Notes: generated by a model from the sequence alone, not told the origin. 64,000 nucleotides of DNA from Maritimibacter sp. (GCA_017792445.1 CP051232.1:4438001-4502000); one strand, 5' to 3'. Positions 1-8,974 are shown, counted from the stretch's first letter. Numbers and translations are program-made.

Positions 1-2
1 CA

Positions 3-1592
3 TCGGACCCGGCAGCAGCGCGGGCCGCCTTCGTGGCCCGCTATGGCGCGGCGGAGACCGACCTGTTGCGGGCCCGTTTCCAGTCAGGTTGCGAGGATCC
101 GGTTCGCCCAACGCTCGGTGCGCTTGAAATCGCGCAATTGGAGAGGCTTGTCAGCCATTCTTCAGACACCACATCAAGCGAAATCCCCCCTGAAGAGCTT
201 CTGCACCTCGGCCTGTGCCTGCTTGGCGCCAAGGCGGTGAATGACCATCCCGGATGGCTGGAAGACGCCCTGTCTTTCGCTGCCACGGTCGGCGATCCGG
301 ACCGCCTGCAACCGACGCGGGCCGGCTGGCTGGGACGCGCGATCTGGCAGGCACACGATCCCCTAGCCGACGGCGCGGGCGCGCTTGCGGTCGGGCGGCG
401 CTTCATGCTCAGCGGGCTGGACCGCATCGACGACCTGAGCGTTCTGTATGTCGTCGCCTCGCAGCTGGCGGGCGACTGTTCTGTTCGCGCCGACACCCGC
501 CCCTGCATGCGGCGGGTGATGGAGATGGCCGAAACGACCGGCAAGCCGATGCTGGCCATCTACGCCGCCGAGTCCCTCGCCGCCTCGATCTTCCAGGACG
601 ACCGCGCGCGGGTGGCCGCGATGCTGGACCTGTTCGAGGCGACCTACGGACAGTCGCCCGACCTTGGCGCACAGGGCGACCCCGCGTGGTTTCAGGCTTA
701 TGTTTCGTACCTGCGCGGGCTGCTTGCCTTCGCGGGTGGAGAAGCCGGATCCCGCGAATGGCGCAACGCCCGAATCTATCTGACCGAGGCGATGGAACAC
801 CCCGCGTTCCGGATCTACCTTGTGCCGCTGCTGGCCAAGGTGGTCGACGCGCTGGACGGCCACGCGGCGGCGGAGAAGATCACCAATCTCGCCCTGCTCG
901 CCGCCCCGTTCAGCGGTGCGCCCCCAAGCGAACTGGCGAACCTCTACACCCAGCGCTTCTCGGTCTCGATTCAGGCCGGACACGGCGAGGACTTCCTGCC
1001 CGAGATGGAACGCCTGACCGAAGCCACCGGCTGCGCCGACGACTTCTCGCCCAACTGCGTGTCCCCGTGGATCTGGCGCGCGGTGGCGCAGGCGGTCTAT
1101 CGCTACAAGGACTGGGAAACCGTTGCGCGCCGCGTCACCGCCAATGTCGATCACCCCTATGCCGTGCTGGTGTCGCTGATCCTGAACGCACAGGGCGGCG
1201 AAAGCGCCGGCGCGCCCGCCCTGCTGCGGCGCAAGTGGGAGGACATCGACACCACCCAATGGCCGAAGCGGATCGAGTTGGAGGACGAGGCCGTCTGGCG
1301 CGAGATCCTGTTGGGCTACGCGGTCGGTGAATTCGTCGAAGGTCTGGAACCCGATGCGCTGTATGCCGCGCTTGAGGACCCGGAGGCCTTCGCCGCGCAT
1401 CCTTTGTCGCAACTCGGCCTGCCGCGCGGCGAGATGCTGACCGAAGCCCTGTTTTACAGCGCGATGCTGGCCTTCGCAGAGGGCGACCGGCAATCCGCCC
1501 TCGACCTTCTGACACGCGCCCGCGAAGCCGATTACTGGCTGGCGCTGGAACACGCGCTGGCGGTGCCGTTGCTGGACCAGTGGTCCGAGTAG
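3..1592 (+). CDS. Unidentified helical-repeat protein, 5' end outside window
   Basis: The reading frame is open to the left edge of the window, so this is probably the C-terminal 530 or so residues of a longer protein. The first possible in-frame start is a GTG at 33, but no ribosome binding site precedes it. The protein is rich in Ala and Leu and looks like a run of helical hairpins. The last segment (SAMLAFAEGDRQSALDLL) resembles a TPR-type helix pair. No catalytic motif or membrane segment is visible and I cannot name the family. It is separated from the following minus-strand TRAP operon by an inverted repeat. An alpha-solenoid scaffold is the most I can infer. Confidence 0.6.
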   Translation, partial: SDPAAARAAFVARYGAAETDLLRARFQSGCEDPVRPTLGALEIAQLERLVSHSSDTTSSEIPPEELLHLGLCLLGAKAVNDHPGWLEDALSFAATVGDPDRLQPTRAGWLGRAIWQAHDPLADGAGALAVGRRFMLSGLDRIDDLSVLYVVASQLAGDCSVRADTRPCMRRVMEMAETTGKPMLAIYAAESLAASIFQDDRARVAAMLDLFEATYGQSPDLGAQGDPAWFQAYVSYLRGLLAFAGGEAGSREWRNARIYLTEAMEHPAFRIYLVPLLAKVVDALDGHAAAEKITNLALLAAPFSGAPPSELANLYTQRFSVSIQAGHGEDFLPEMERLTEATGCADDFSPNCVSPWIWRAVAQAVYRYKDWETVARRVTANVDHPYAVLVSLILNAQGGESAGAPALLRRKWEDIDTTQWPKRIELEDEAVWREILLGYAVGEFVEGLEPDALYAALEDPEAFAAHPLSQLGLPRGEMLTEALFYSAMLAFAEGDRQSALDLLTRAREADYWLALEHALAVPLLDQWSE

Positions 1593-1642
1593 ATCCACGG
1601 TCGCCCGGCAAGGTCTGGCATCGGCGGTCATCTGGAAAAGGT

Positions 1643-1697
1643 GCGGGCAGGACTTGCGAGACACAGGAGACCTTGAGGTCGCGCAAGTCCCGCCCGC
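1643..1697. terminator. Bidirectional terminator-like inverted repeat
   Basis: Two 16-nt arms (1643-1658 and 1682-1697) pair with one mismatch around a 23-nt loop, between two genes that converge. On the minus strand the stem is followed by CCTTTTCC, so it best serves the TRAP operon. Confidence 0.6.
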
Positions 1698-1715
1698 GTC
1701 AGTCCGGCGGACGGA

Positions 1716-3005
1716 TCAGAGAAGATCCATCAGCCGCGGGAGAAACAGGATCGTTTCCGGCACGTAGGTGATCAGCAGCAGCACCGCGATGGCCGCCAGG
1801 AAGAACGGCAGCATGTGCTTCACCATCCGTTCGATGGGAATGCCCAGCACGATAGAGCCGGTGAACAGCGCCGTCCCGTAAGGCGGCGTGATCAGGCCGA
1901 TCACAAGGTTGAAGGTGGCGAAGACCCCGAAATGCACCGGGTCGATCCCAAGCTCGCCGGTCAGCGGCATCAGGATCGGCAGCACGATGAAGATCGCCGG
2001 CAGCATGTCCATGAACAGGCCCCAGATCAGCAGGAACACGTTGATGATCAGCAGCACGAGGATCGGGTTCTCGGTGATCGCGAAGATCGTCCGCGCCACC
2101 AGCGCCGGCACCTGTTCGGACGCCAGCACCCACGAGAACACGTTCGACGCGCCCGTCAGCATCAGCACCGCCGCCGACAGCGTGGCCGAGCGCAGGAAGA
2201 TCCGCCACAGCAGTTTGGGGTCCGGTTTGAACTTGGTCTCTGCCAGCAGCAGGACAAAGCCCCAGCCCACCGCCGCCGCCGACGCCTCGGTGGGCGTGAA
2301 GATGCCCGACAGGATGCCGCCAAGGATGATCCCCGGCATGGCGAGGAACGGCAGCGAGGCCAGAATGATCCGCACCGCCTCGCGGGCGGTCTTCTTGCCG
2401 CTGCGCTCGATGTTCTGGCGCCGGGTGGTGATGAAGACGGCGATGGCCATGGCGATGGCGACCAGCAGGCCGGGCACGAGGCCGCCGATCAGCATGCCGC
2501 CGATCGAGGTGCCGGTGACCGCGCCGACCAGCACGATGGGGATCGACGGCGGGATGATCGCGCCCTTGATCGAGGTCGACACCGTCAGCGCCGCCGAGAA
2601 CTCGCGGCTGAAGCCCGAGCGGGTCATCATCTCGGTCTGCATCCGGCCAAGCGCCGCGATGTCCGCGATGGACGAGCCCGAACAGCCGCCGAACAGCATC
2701 GAGGCAAGGATGTTCACATAACCGGTGCCGCCCCGCAGGCGCCCCACCAGAAGCTGCGCGAATTTCAGCAGCCGGTTGGCGGTGCCCGAGGCGACCATCA
2801 ACTCGCCCGCCAGCATGAAGAACGGGATCGCCATGATGGTGAAGAAGTCGATGCCGTTGAAGAATTGCTGCGCCACAAGGTACAGCGGCTCTCCGGCCAG
2901 CACGAAATACACGATGCAGGCGAGGATCATCGCGAAGGCCAGCGGGAAACCGGCGATGGTCAGGAAGCCGAAGGAAACCAGCATCCAGGCGAAGGCGGCG
3001 TTCAT
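1716..3005 (-). CDS. dctM: TRAP transporter large permease (DctM)
   Basis: 429 aa, the usual size of the 12-helix TRAP large permease. It couples sodium or proton flow to uptake of an organic acid delivered by the periplasmic binding protein. Hydrophobic segments fill the whole chain, with the typical N-terminal stretch containing FFTIMAIPFFMLAGELM and the Ser/Gly-rich GCSGSSIADIAALG region. The start overlaps the stop of the small permease gene by 4 nt (ATGA), indicating translational coupling. It is the last gene of a seven-gene minus-strand operon starting at the DapA-like gene at 8698. The neighbours (DhaK/DhaL, GlcD-like oxidase, DapA-like lyase) suggest a sugar acid or hydroxy acid substrate; this is inference. 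Confidence 0.93.
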   Translation of the reverse strand: MNAAFAWMLVSFGFLTIAGFPLAFAMILACIVYFVLAGEPLYLVAQQFFNGIDFFTIMAIPFFMLAGELMVASGTANRLLKFAQLLVGRLRGGTGYVNILASMLFGGCSGSSIADIAALGRMQTEMMTRSGFSREFSAALTVSTSIKGAIIPPSIPIVLVGAVTGTSIGGMLIGGLVPGLLVAIAMAIAVFITTRRQNIERSGKKTAREAVRIILASLPFLAMPGIILGGILSGIFTPTEASAAAVGWGFVLLLAETKFKPDPKLLWRIFLRSATLSAAVLMLTGASNVFSWVLASEQVPALVARTIFAITENPILVLLIINVFLLIWGLFMDMLPAIFIVLPILMPLTGELGIDPVHFGVFATFNLVIGLITPPYGTALFTGSIVLGIPIERMVKHMLPFFLAAIAVLLLITYVPETILFLPRLMDLL

Positions 3006-3520
3006 TCGGTGACCTCCTTGACGTCTTCCTGTTCGTCGACGCGGACGGCAGGGGGCAGGAACTGCTTGAACAGCAGCATGAGAAGCATCGCGCCCGCACC
3101 CAGCGGCACGGCGAGATAGATCCAGAAGTAAGAGATGCGCAGCGCGGGCGTCTTCATCCGACCGTCATGCACGGCGACGTCGATGCCCTGCCACAAAAGC
3201 ACCACCAGCGTGACCGCCATGCAGACCGACAGGAAGCGGCCCAGCCATTTCTGGACACTCTCCGGCATCATCGAGGTGAAAACCGTCAGACGCGGATGTT
3301 GGTCGGCGCGCAGGGCGACGGCGCCGCCGATGAACGCCATGTAGATCATGGTATAGCGCGCCAACTCTTCGCCCCAGAAGAACGCGACGCCGAAAACCGA
3401 GCGCCCGATCACCAGCGTCAGCACGACGATTACCATCAGCAGCAGCGCCAATACGACGAGATTGCTGAAAACAAGCTGGAAAAACCGGTCCAGCGCCCGG
3501 ATTGGCCCGTTCGGCCCCAT
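3002..3520 (-). CDS. dctQ: TRAP transporter small permease (DctQ)
   Basis: 172 aa with four predicted membrane segments (LVVLALLLMVIVVLTLVIG near the N-terminus, then about 55-75, 95-115 and 135-155), the normal architecture of DctQ. It forms the membrane unit with the adjacent DctM. The sequence ends in a charged tail rich in Glu, overlapping the dctM start by 4 nt. It lies about 70 nt downstream of the binding protein gene and forms a complete DctPQM set with its neighbours. Confidence 0.9.
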   Translation of the reverse strand: MGPNGPIRALDRFFQLVFSNLVVLALLLMVIVVLTLVIGRSVFGVAFFWGEELARYTMIYMAFIGGAVALRADQHPRLTVFTSMMPESVQKWLGRFLSVCMAVTLVVLLWQGIDVAVHDGRMKTPALRISYFWIYLAVPLGAGAMLLMLLFKQFLPPAVRVDEQEDVKEVTE

Positions 3521-3587
3521 GGTCTTGATCCCTTTTCCGGAACGAGGGGCGCCGCCCGCGCGATACGCGGACGGCGCGCGGACAGTC

Positions 3588-4610
3588 TCAGAACTGGGCT
3601 TCGTAGCTTGCCATGTGATCGAAGAAGCCGGTCACGAACTCTTCCCCGAACTGCTCGATCGCCCAAGCCTTTGTGGGCTCGATGGTGGCCGAGCGGAAGG
3701 CCTCCAGCTGGTCCGGCCCGAGGGTGTGAACCTCGACGCCCTCGTCGCGGATCGTCTGCACGCCCAGCAGGTCGTTGACCGCGCCGATGCCGTCATGGGC
3801 AAGGCTGGCCTCGGCGTCGGCGGCAATGATCGCGGTGCGGTCCTCGTCGCTGAGCGACTGCCACCACTCCTCGTTGGTGATCACGGCGCCGACGGTCATC
3901 ACGTGCTGCGTCTCGGTCATGTGGCCCTGCACCTGATAGAAACGTTGCAGGATGATGTTCGAGGGCGGGTTCTCCTGCCCGTCGACCACGCCGGTCTGAA
4001 GCGAGGTGTACAATTCCAGATACGGGATCGGCACCGGCGTCGCGCCAAGCGCTTCCATCATCTTCTGGTGCGGCACCACTTCCATCGTCCGCATCCGCAG
4101 ACCCGCCATGTCCTCGGGCGAGGTCACGGGGGTTTCCTTGGTCGTCATGTTGCGGAAGCCATAGGGGTGCAGCGAGATGATGCGGATGCCGGTCTCGGCC
4201 GCCACGTCGTCAAGCAGCTTGGCGATGAACGGGTTGTCACGGTGCATGGTCGCGTTGAAATGCGCGCGGCTCTTGAACAGGAACGGCATGTCCACGATGC
4301 CCAGCTGCGGATAGCCCAGCGAGGCCAGAACGCCCGAAGCGATATTGGCGAAGTGCAGCGACCCGCGCGACACCTGCTGCACCATCGCGCGCTGGTCGCC
4401 CAGCTGACCGTTCGGATACAGTTCGATGTCGTAGGCTTCGCCGGTGTTCCGCTCGACCTGCGATTCAAGCACATGCATGTAAGCGGTCACGGGCGCCGTC
4501 GTGGGATCGTCGGGATCGGTCCAGGTTGCCTTCAGCTTCTCCTGTGCGGCCAGCGGTGCGGCGACAAGCAGCGTCGAGGCCAGGAATGCAGCTTTCAGTC
4601 CGAGTTTCAT
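3588..4610 (-). CDS. dctP: TRAP transporter substrate-binding protein (DctP)
   Basis: 340 aa periplasmic binding protein. Residues 1-22 form a Sec signal peptide ending LAAQ. The DctP family signatures are present: the GLRMRTMEVVP segment, which carries the arginine that usually binds the substrate carboxylate, and VDGQENP. The ligand is therefore expected to be an organic acid. It is the first transporter gene after the oxidase, with about 100 nt of spacer upstream, which may hold an additional promoter because binding proteins are usually needed in excess. The exact substrate cannot be read from the sequence. Confidence 0.92.
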   Translation of the reverse strand: MKLGLKAAFLASTLLVAAPLAAQEKLKATWTDPDDPTTAPVTAYMHVLESQVERNTGEAYDIELYPNGQLGDQRAMVQQVSRGSLHFANIASGVLASLGYPQLGIVDMPFLFKSRAHFNATMHRDNPFIAKLLDDVAAETGIRIISLHPYGFRNMTTKETPVTSPEDMAGLRMRTMEVVPHQKMMEALGATPVPIPYLELYTSLQTGVVDGQENPPSNIILQRFYQVQGHMTETQHVMTVGAVITNEEWWQSLSDEDRTAIIAADAEASLAHDGIGAVNDLLGVQTIRDEGVEVHTLGPDQLEAFRSATIEPTKAWAIEQFGEEFVTGFFDHMASYEAQF

Positions 4611-4712
4611 GTCGATCGTCCTCCCTTTGTCCGGGTCTCTCCCCCGGACGGTGTGTGTCGGCGCCGGCCGGCTCCTCTCCGGAAAACGGCGCCAGTGGTT
4701 ATCCGCCGGGCC

Positions 4713-6113
4713 CTAGGCCCGGTCCGGAATGAGTTTGCCGGGGTTCATCAGTCCCAGCGGGTCAAGCGCCGCCTTGATGGCGCGCATGATCTCCAGCCCC
4801 TCGCCGTGCTCGTCGGCAAGGTAGCGTGTCTTGTGCAGGCCCACTCCGTGCTCGCCCGAACAGGTGCCGCCGAACCGCAGCGCCCGGCGGCTGACCCTGT
4901 CGGCCAGCGCGTCGGCACGGGCGCGTTCGTCGGCGTCGTCGGGGTCGAACACGATCCCAAGATGGAAATTCCCGTCGCCGACATGGCCCACGATGGGCGC
5001 GATCAGGCCGCTGGCCTTCACGTCGGCCTGCGTTTCCAAAATCACCTCGGCCAGATGCTCGATCGGCACGCAGGCGTCGGTGCCCATGTTGCGCGAGCCG
5101 GGTTTCAGGGCGATGCAGGCCTCGTAACAGCTATGCCGCGCGGTCCAGAGCGCGGTGCGCGCCTCGGGCGTCTCGGCCTCGTCCCACGACACCGCGCCGT
5201 TGTCCTCGGCCAGTTCCCGGAAAAGTCCCGCCTGCTCGCGCACCGCCTGCGGCGTGCCGTGGAATTCCACGAACAGCGTCGGCAGCGGCTGCATCTTGTC
5301 CAGCTTCGAGTATCGGATGCAGGCGTCGGCCTGCACCTCGTCCAGCAGCTCCAGCCGCACCACCCGAAGGTCCATCTGGCGCGACAGCGTTGCGGTCGAA
5401 ACCGCGGTCTCCAGCGACGGGAACTGCGCGACCGCGCAGACCACGCCCTCGGGCTGGCCCGCCAGCCGGATGCGCAGTTCGGTGATGAAACCGAGCGTGC
5501 CTTCAGACCCCACGTACAACCGCGTCAGGTCGTACCCCGTCGCCGATTTCCGCGCCCGCGTGCCTGTCCGCACGATCCGCCCGTCGGGCGTGACAACGGT
5601 CAGGCCCAGAACCACCTCGCGCATCGTGCCGTAGCCCACCGCGTTGGTGCCCGAAGCCCGCGTCGCGGCCATGCCGCCCAGCGTGGCGTCGGCGCCGGGA
5701 TCGAGCGGGAAGAACAACCCGCTGTCGCGCAGGTGCCGGTTCAACTGCATCCGGGTCACCCCGGCCTCGACATGGCAGTCAAGCGAGCCCGGCGACACGT
5801 CCAGAACCCGGTTCATCCGGGTGAGGTCAACGCTGACCCCGCCGCGCACCGCCGCGACCTGCCCCTCAAGCGAGGACCCAGCGCCGTAAGCCACCATCGG
5901 GATGCGGTGGGACGAACAGATCGCGGCCAGCGCGGCGACCTCTTCGGTGGTCTCGGGATAGGCCACGAAATCGGGCATCCCGGCGTCCGGCAGCCCCTCG
6001 CCGTGGCTGTGGTGCGTGCGGTCGCCGCTAGAGGTAACAAGGCGGTCGCCCAGCAGTTGGGTCAGCTCCGCTTCGGCCCGGTCGAGATCGGTATCCATCA
6101 GCGCCTCAGGCAT
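4713..6113 (-). CDS. FAD-linked oxidase, GlcD / D-lactate dehydrogenase type
   Basis: 466 aa, typical of the GlcD/DLD flavoprotein family, which oxidises D-2-hydroxy acids to 2-oxo acids. The PCMH-type FAD-binding half contains PMVAYGAGSSLEGQ and the C-terminal half ends with the family's CSGEHGVGLHKTRYL segment, where His residues bind substrate or metal. The start overlaps the end of dhaL by 8 nt, and a second Met lies five codons downstream. In this operon it probably produces a keto acid for the aldolase/lyase or the reverse step. The substrate could be glycolate, D-lactate or a sugar acid; the operon context favours a C4-C6 sugar acid. Confidence 0.88.
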   Translation of the reverse strand: MPEALMDTDLDRAEAELTQLLGDRLVTSSGDRTHHSHGEGLPDAGMPDFVAYPETTEEVAALAAICSSHRIPMVAYGAGSSLEGQVAAVRGGVSVDLTRMNRVLDVSPGSLDCHVEAGVTRMQLNRHLRDSGLFFPLDPGADATLGGMAATRASGTNAVGYGTMREVVLGLTVVTPDGRIVRTGTRARKSATGYDLTRLYVGSEGTLGFITELRIRLAGQPEGVVCAVAQFPSLETAVSTATLSRQMDLRVVRLELLDEVQADACIRYSKLDKMQPLPTLFVEFHGTPQAVREQAGLFRELAEDNGAVSWDEAETPEARTALWTARHSCYEACIALKPGSRNMGTDACVPIEHLAEVILETQADVKASGLIAPIVGHVGDGNFHLGIVFDPDDADERARADALADRVSRRALRFGGTCSGEHGVGLHKTRYLADEHGEGLEIMRAIKAALDPLGLMNPGKLIPDRA

Positions 6114-6726
6114 CGCTTGCCTCCGTCGCGACGGTGGCGGTCAGCAGCCGGTGCAGCGCCAGCATCCCCGGATCGTCCTGCCCGACCGTGCGGTCGGCGA
6201 ACATCCGGGCGCGGCCGATGCGGTTCGGGCGGTCGCGGAACGCGGCCAGCGTCTCGGACGCGGCGTCCATCGCCACCTGCCCCAGTCGCGCCGGATCGTC
6301 GATGCCGCGCGTTGCGGTGACGATGGCGTCCAGCATGTCGACCATCGTCTTGTCGCCCAACTCGGCCCCGCCCCGCGCAAGCATCCGGTCGCGCACGTCG
6401 GCAAGGTGGTCCGACAGTTCGGCCCACGGCAGTTCTTCCTTCCCCTTCAGAGGTTTTGCCAGCGTCATCATCGCGACGGTCACCAGCGTTCCAAGGCTTG
6501 AACCCGTCGCGCCGGAACAGGTGCGGGCAAGCGCGGCAAAGGCGTCGCCAAGGTCGCGGTCCTCAGGCTTCGCCCCGGCCAGCGCATCGAACAGGCGGCG
6601 CACGGTGACGCCGGTGTCGCCGTCGCCCATCCTGGCGTCGGCAGCGTTCAACTCGGCCTCGGCCTCCCGTGCGGCGGCGGCGGCGCGGTCGATGGCGGCG
6701 TTCAGTGCGGATACGGTCAGGCCCAT
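6106..6726 (-). CDS. dhaL: Dihydroxyacetone kinase-type L subunit (DhaL)
   Basis: 206 aa, the nucleotide-binding half of a dihydroxyacetone-kinase-type enzyme. The Mg/ADP site motif DGDTG is at about residue 34-38 (ARMGDGDTGVTV), followed by the GATGSSLGTLV loop. It lies 4 nt downstream of dhaK and overlaps the GlcD-like gene by 8 nt. No DhaM or other PTS phosphodonor gene is in the neighbourhood, so the pair may use ATP directly. Only PTS-linked DhaL keeps ADP permanently bound; which mode applies here cannot be decided from sequence. Confidence 0.9.
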   Translation of the reverse strand: MGLTVSALNAAIDRAAAAAREAEAELNAADARMGDGDTGVTVRRLFDALAGAKPEDRDLGDAFAALARTCSGATGSSLGTLVTVAMMTLAKPLKGKEELPWAELSDHLADVRDRMLARGGAELGDKTMVDMLDAIVTATRGIDDPARLGQVAMDAASETLAAFRDRPNRIGRARMFADRTVGQDDPGMLALHRLLTATVATEASDA

Positions 6727-6730
6727 CGGA

Positions 6731-7714
6731 TCACACCTTCCAATAGCGGCAGTCGGAGGGCGCGCGAAGCAGCGCCTCGCGGGCGTCGTCGAGATACATC
6801 ATCGACATCGACAGCCCGCCCATCTCCATCGAGGTGGCGAAGTGGCCGACAGCGGGAAGGACCACGTCGATGCCCTGCTCTTTCAGCTTCGCGGCGGCGC
6901 GGCGATAGAGGATCAGCAGTTCCTCCAACGGTGTCGCGCCCAGCGAGTTCAGCATCAGCGCCACCCGCTTCGTCGGCGCGGGCACCGGGTCGGCCAGCAG
7001 GCGCTGGATCATCTCGTCGGCAAGATCGTCGGCGCTGCGCAGCGTGTCGCGCCAGATGCCGGGCTCGCCATGGATGCCCATGCCCAGTTCCATCTCGCCC
7101 TTCCCCAGTTCAAAGGACGGACCGGCCGCGCCGGGAATGGTGCAGGCCGAGGTCGCCATGCCGATACTGCGGGTGTGCGCGGCGGCGTCTCGCGTCGTGG
7201 CGGCCACGGCGTCAAGGTCATCGCCCCGGTCGGCGGCGGCGCCCGCGATCTTGTACAGCAGCACAAGCCCGGCCACGCCCCGGCGCTTGGCGGCCTCTTC
7301 GGGCGAGCCGCTGGCGATGTCGTCGGTGCCCAGCACCGTCTCGCAGCGGATACCGTCAAGGTCGACCATCTCGGCGGCCATGTCGAAATTCATCCGGTCG
7401 CCGCCGTAGTTCCCGTACAGCAGCAAGACCCCCTGCCCCTTGTCGGCGGCGCGGATCGTTGCTTCGCACGATGCGACGGACGGGCCGGCGAACACATCGC
7501 CCACGGCGCAGCCGTCGATGAAGCCGGGCGCGGTGTAGCCGACGAACAGAGGGAAGTGCCCCGAGCCGCCGCCGGACACGATGGCCACGCCATCCCGTCC
7601 GCCCTTCGCCAAGGTCACCGCACGCCCGTCGCGTGTCAGCCGGGGGTCGGTCAAAATCAGGCCGTCCAGCAGCTCATCCACGTAGGCGTCTGCGGTGTTC
7701 ATCACTTTTGCCAT
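6731..7714 (-). CDS. dhaK: Dihydroxyacetone kinase-type K subunit (DhaK), probably for a larger ketose
   Basis: 327 aa from the ATG at 7714, chosen because GGGAGG precedes it at good spacing; a longer frame to 7759 has no such site. DhaK binds the ketose covalently through an active-site His, seen here in MELGMGIHGEPGI. The N-terminal loop reads GGGSGHFPLF where classical DhaK has GGGSGHEP, so the substrate pocket differs. DhaK-family kinases of that altered type act on other short ketoses such as erythrulose. The co-transcribed DapA-like lyase and GlcD-like oxidase support a sugar-acid or tetrulose route rather than simple dihydroxyacetone metabolism. Confidence 0.88.
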   Translation of the reverse strand: MAKVMNTADAYVDELLDGLILTDPRLTRDGRAVTLAKGGRDGVAIVSGGGSGHFPLFVGYTAPGFIDGCAVGDVFAGPSVASCEATIRAADKGQGVLLLYGNYGGDRMNFDMAAEMVDLDGIRCETVLGTDDIASGSPEEAAKRRGVAGLVLLYKIAGAAADRGDDLDAVAATTRDAAAHTRSIGMATSACTIPGAAGPSFELGKGEMELGMGIHGEPGIWRDTLRSADDLADEMIQRLLADPVPAPTKRVALMLNSLGATPLEELLILYRRAAAKLKEQGIDVVLPAVGHFATSMEMGGLSMSMMYLDDAREALLRAPSDCRYWKV

Positions 7715-7759
7715 TGCGTCCTCCCTTACGCGCAAGCGGGTCTTCCAGGGGTGGTACAA

Positions 7760-7783
7760 GGCGCGCCCTCCTCCGGGCGCGCC
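7760..7783 (-). terminator. Intercistronic hairpin
   Basis: Perfect 9-bp stem (7760-7768 with 7775-7783) around a 6-nt loop, between the DapA-like gene and dhaK. There is no T-run in either direction, so it is more likely a partial attenuator or an mRNA-stabilising hairpin that lowers expression after the first gene. Confidence 0.4.
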
Positions 7784-7792
7784 CCGTCCGGG

Positions 7793-8698
7793 TCAGGCCG
7801 GTTCGGCGACCTTTTCGTATTTCAGGACTTCCGGCAGAGCGGCCTTGATCTTGGCGGCCTGCGCCTCGCTGGTCTTCGGCATCGGCGCGCGCGGCAGGCC
7901 CGAGTCCACACCCTGCAGCGACAGCGCGTATTTCACGTTGGCCGGCAGGTTGTCGGCCGAGATCGTGTTCCAGAACCGCAAAAGCGCCTCGTGGATCTCG
8001 CGGCCCAGCTTGTGATTGCCCGCCTGCACCGCGTCCCACAGCGCCACGCAGGCACCGGGAACGGCAGCCGGGTTGGCGGCGATGGTGCCGTGCGAGCCCA
8101 TCGCGAACGACGGGTACAGCAGCGCGTCGACGGCCGAGAAGATCAGCGCATCGTCCGGCGCGGTGATCATCAGGTCGGCAAACAGCTTCAGGTCGCCCGC
8201 GCTTTGCTTGACGCCCTTCACGTTCGGGATCTCGTTCATGATCTTCACCAGAAGATCGGGGGCGAGATAGTTCCACGGCACCACGTTGTAGATCAGGATC
8301 GGCAGATCGGTGGTGTCGCTGAGCGTCTTGAAATGGTTGTAGGTCGCGGTCTCGTCCGGCTTGAACACATAGTGGACCGGCGTGATCTGCAGCGCGTCGA
8401 TGGCGTATTTCGTCATCAGCTTCGCCTTGTTTGCGGCGTCGCGGGTCGAGTTGGTGATGATGCCGGCAATCACCGGGACCTGACCCTTCGCCTCTTCGGC
8501 GCAGATCTCGGCCACGCGCTCCAGCTCGTCCGAGGTCAGGGTGTGGCCCTCGCCGGTGCTGCCGCCGAAACAGATGCCGTGGACGCCGCGCGTCAGCACG
8601 AACTGGACGTTCTGGCGCAGCGCCTTTTCGTCAATCTCGCCGCTTGCGTCGAAGGGCGTGACGATGGGCGGGATGATGCCGTAGATCTTCTTGCTCAT
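7793..8698 (-). CDS. Dihydrodipicolinate synthase/N-acetylneuraminate lyase family protein
   Basis: 301 aa TIM-barrel class I aldolase. The Schiff-base Lys is in VKGVKQSAGD and the catalytic Tyr is in LPILIYNVVP, so both key residues are kept. The GGSTGEG loop that binds the pyruvate carboxylate is also present (CFGGSTGEGHTL). It is the first gene of the seven-gene catabolic operon and lies opposite an IclR regulator, so a catabolic aldolase or dehydratase (for example on a 2-keto-3-deoxy sugar acid) is more likely than lysine biosynthesis. The start has a GGAG-like site just upstream. Confidence 0.9.
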   Translation of the reverse strand: MSKKIYGIIPPIVTPFDASGEIDEKALRQNVQFVLTRGVHGICFGGSTGEGHTLTSDELERVAEICAEEAKGQVPVIAGIITNSTRDAANKAKLMTKYAIDALQITPVHYVFKPDETATYNHFKTLSDTTDLPILIYNVVPWNYLAPDLLVKIMNEIPNVKGVKQSAGDLKLFADLMITAPDDALIFSAVDALLYPSFAMGSHGTIAANPAAVPGACVALWDAVQAGNHKLGREIHEALLRFWNTISADNLPANVKYALSLQGVDSGLPRAPMPKTSEAQAAKIKAALPEVLKYEKVAEPA

Positions 8699-8709
8699 GG
8701 GGTTCCTCC

Positions 8710-8963
8710 ATTCCCGTATTTCGGAATGAAGGCTAGGAGCGAACCACGAAAACGGTCAACGGCATATTTCCCTTGAATACCACAATGCGGGATAGGATAT
8801 CGTCAAATCAGCCTAATATATTGCTTTCCTTGGTTTTATTATTTCGCAGCGTTCGGTAGTTTTGCGAGGCGTACCGCAATATAGTAAATCCGCATCCCGC
8901 AATATGGAATAAACCGGGGATTGCTCACGCTGCACCTGCAGCATACTATCCCGAATTGTGGAA
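8710..8963. promoter_or_regulatory. Divergent promoter region with four or five IclR operator-like sites
   Basis: The region between the DapA-like gene and the IclR gene carries related elements. 8710-8727 is ATTCCCGTATTTCGGAAT, a palindrome. 8780-8793 on the minus strand reads ATCCCGCATTGTGG, 8894-8908 holds ATCCCGCAATATGG and 8948-8961 holds ATCCCGAATTGTGG. A weaker partial match, TACCGCAATATAGTA, is at 8872-8886. Consensus is roughly TTCCCGNAATNTGGAA. They bracket both start sites, as expected for autoregulation plus operon control by the IclR protein encoded next to them. Confidence 0.7.
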
Positions 8964-8974
8964 CGGAGGAGCCA

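Noticed and set aside
1815-3119. 434-residue His/Asp/Arg-rich plus-strand frame opposite dctM
   Set aside because: Highly biased composition reflects antisense of hydrophobic codons, not a real protein.
3462-6320. 952-residue plus-strand reading frame opposite the TRAP/oxidase genes
   Set aside because: Arg/His-rich composition typical of the antisense frame of GC-rich genes; the minus-strand genes have clear family motifs.
6134-8776. 880-residue plus-strand reading frame opposite DhaL/DhaK/DapA-like genes
   Set aside because: Antisense shadow; no family motif, while the minus strand encodes three recognised enzymes.
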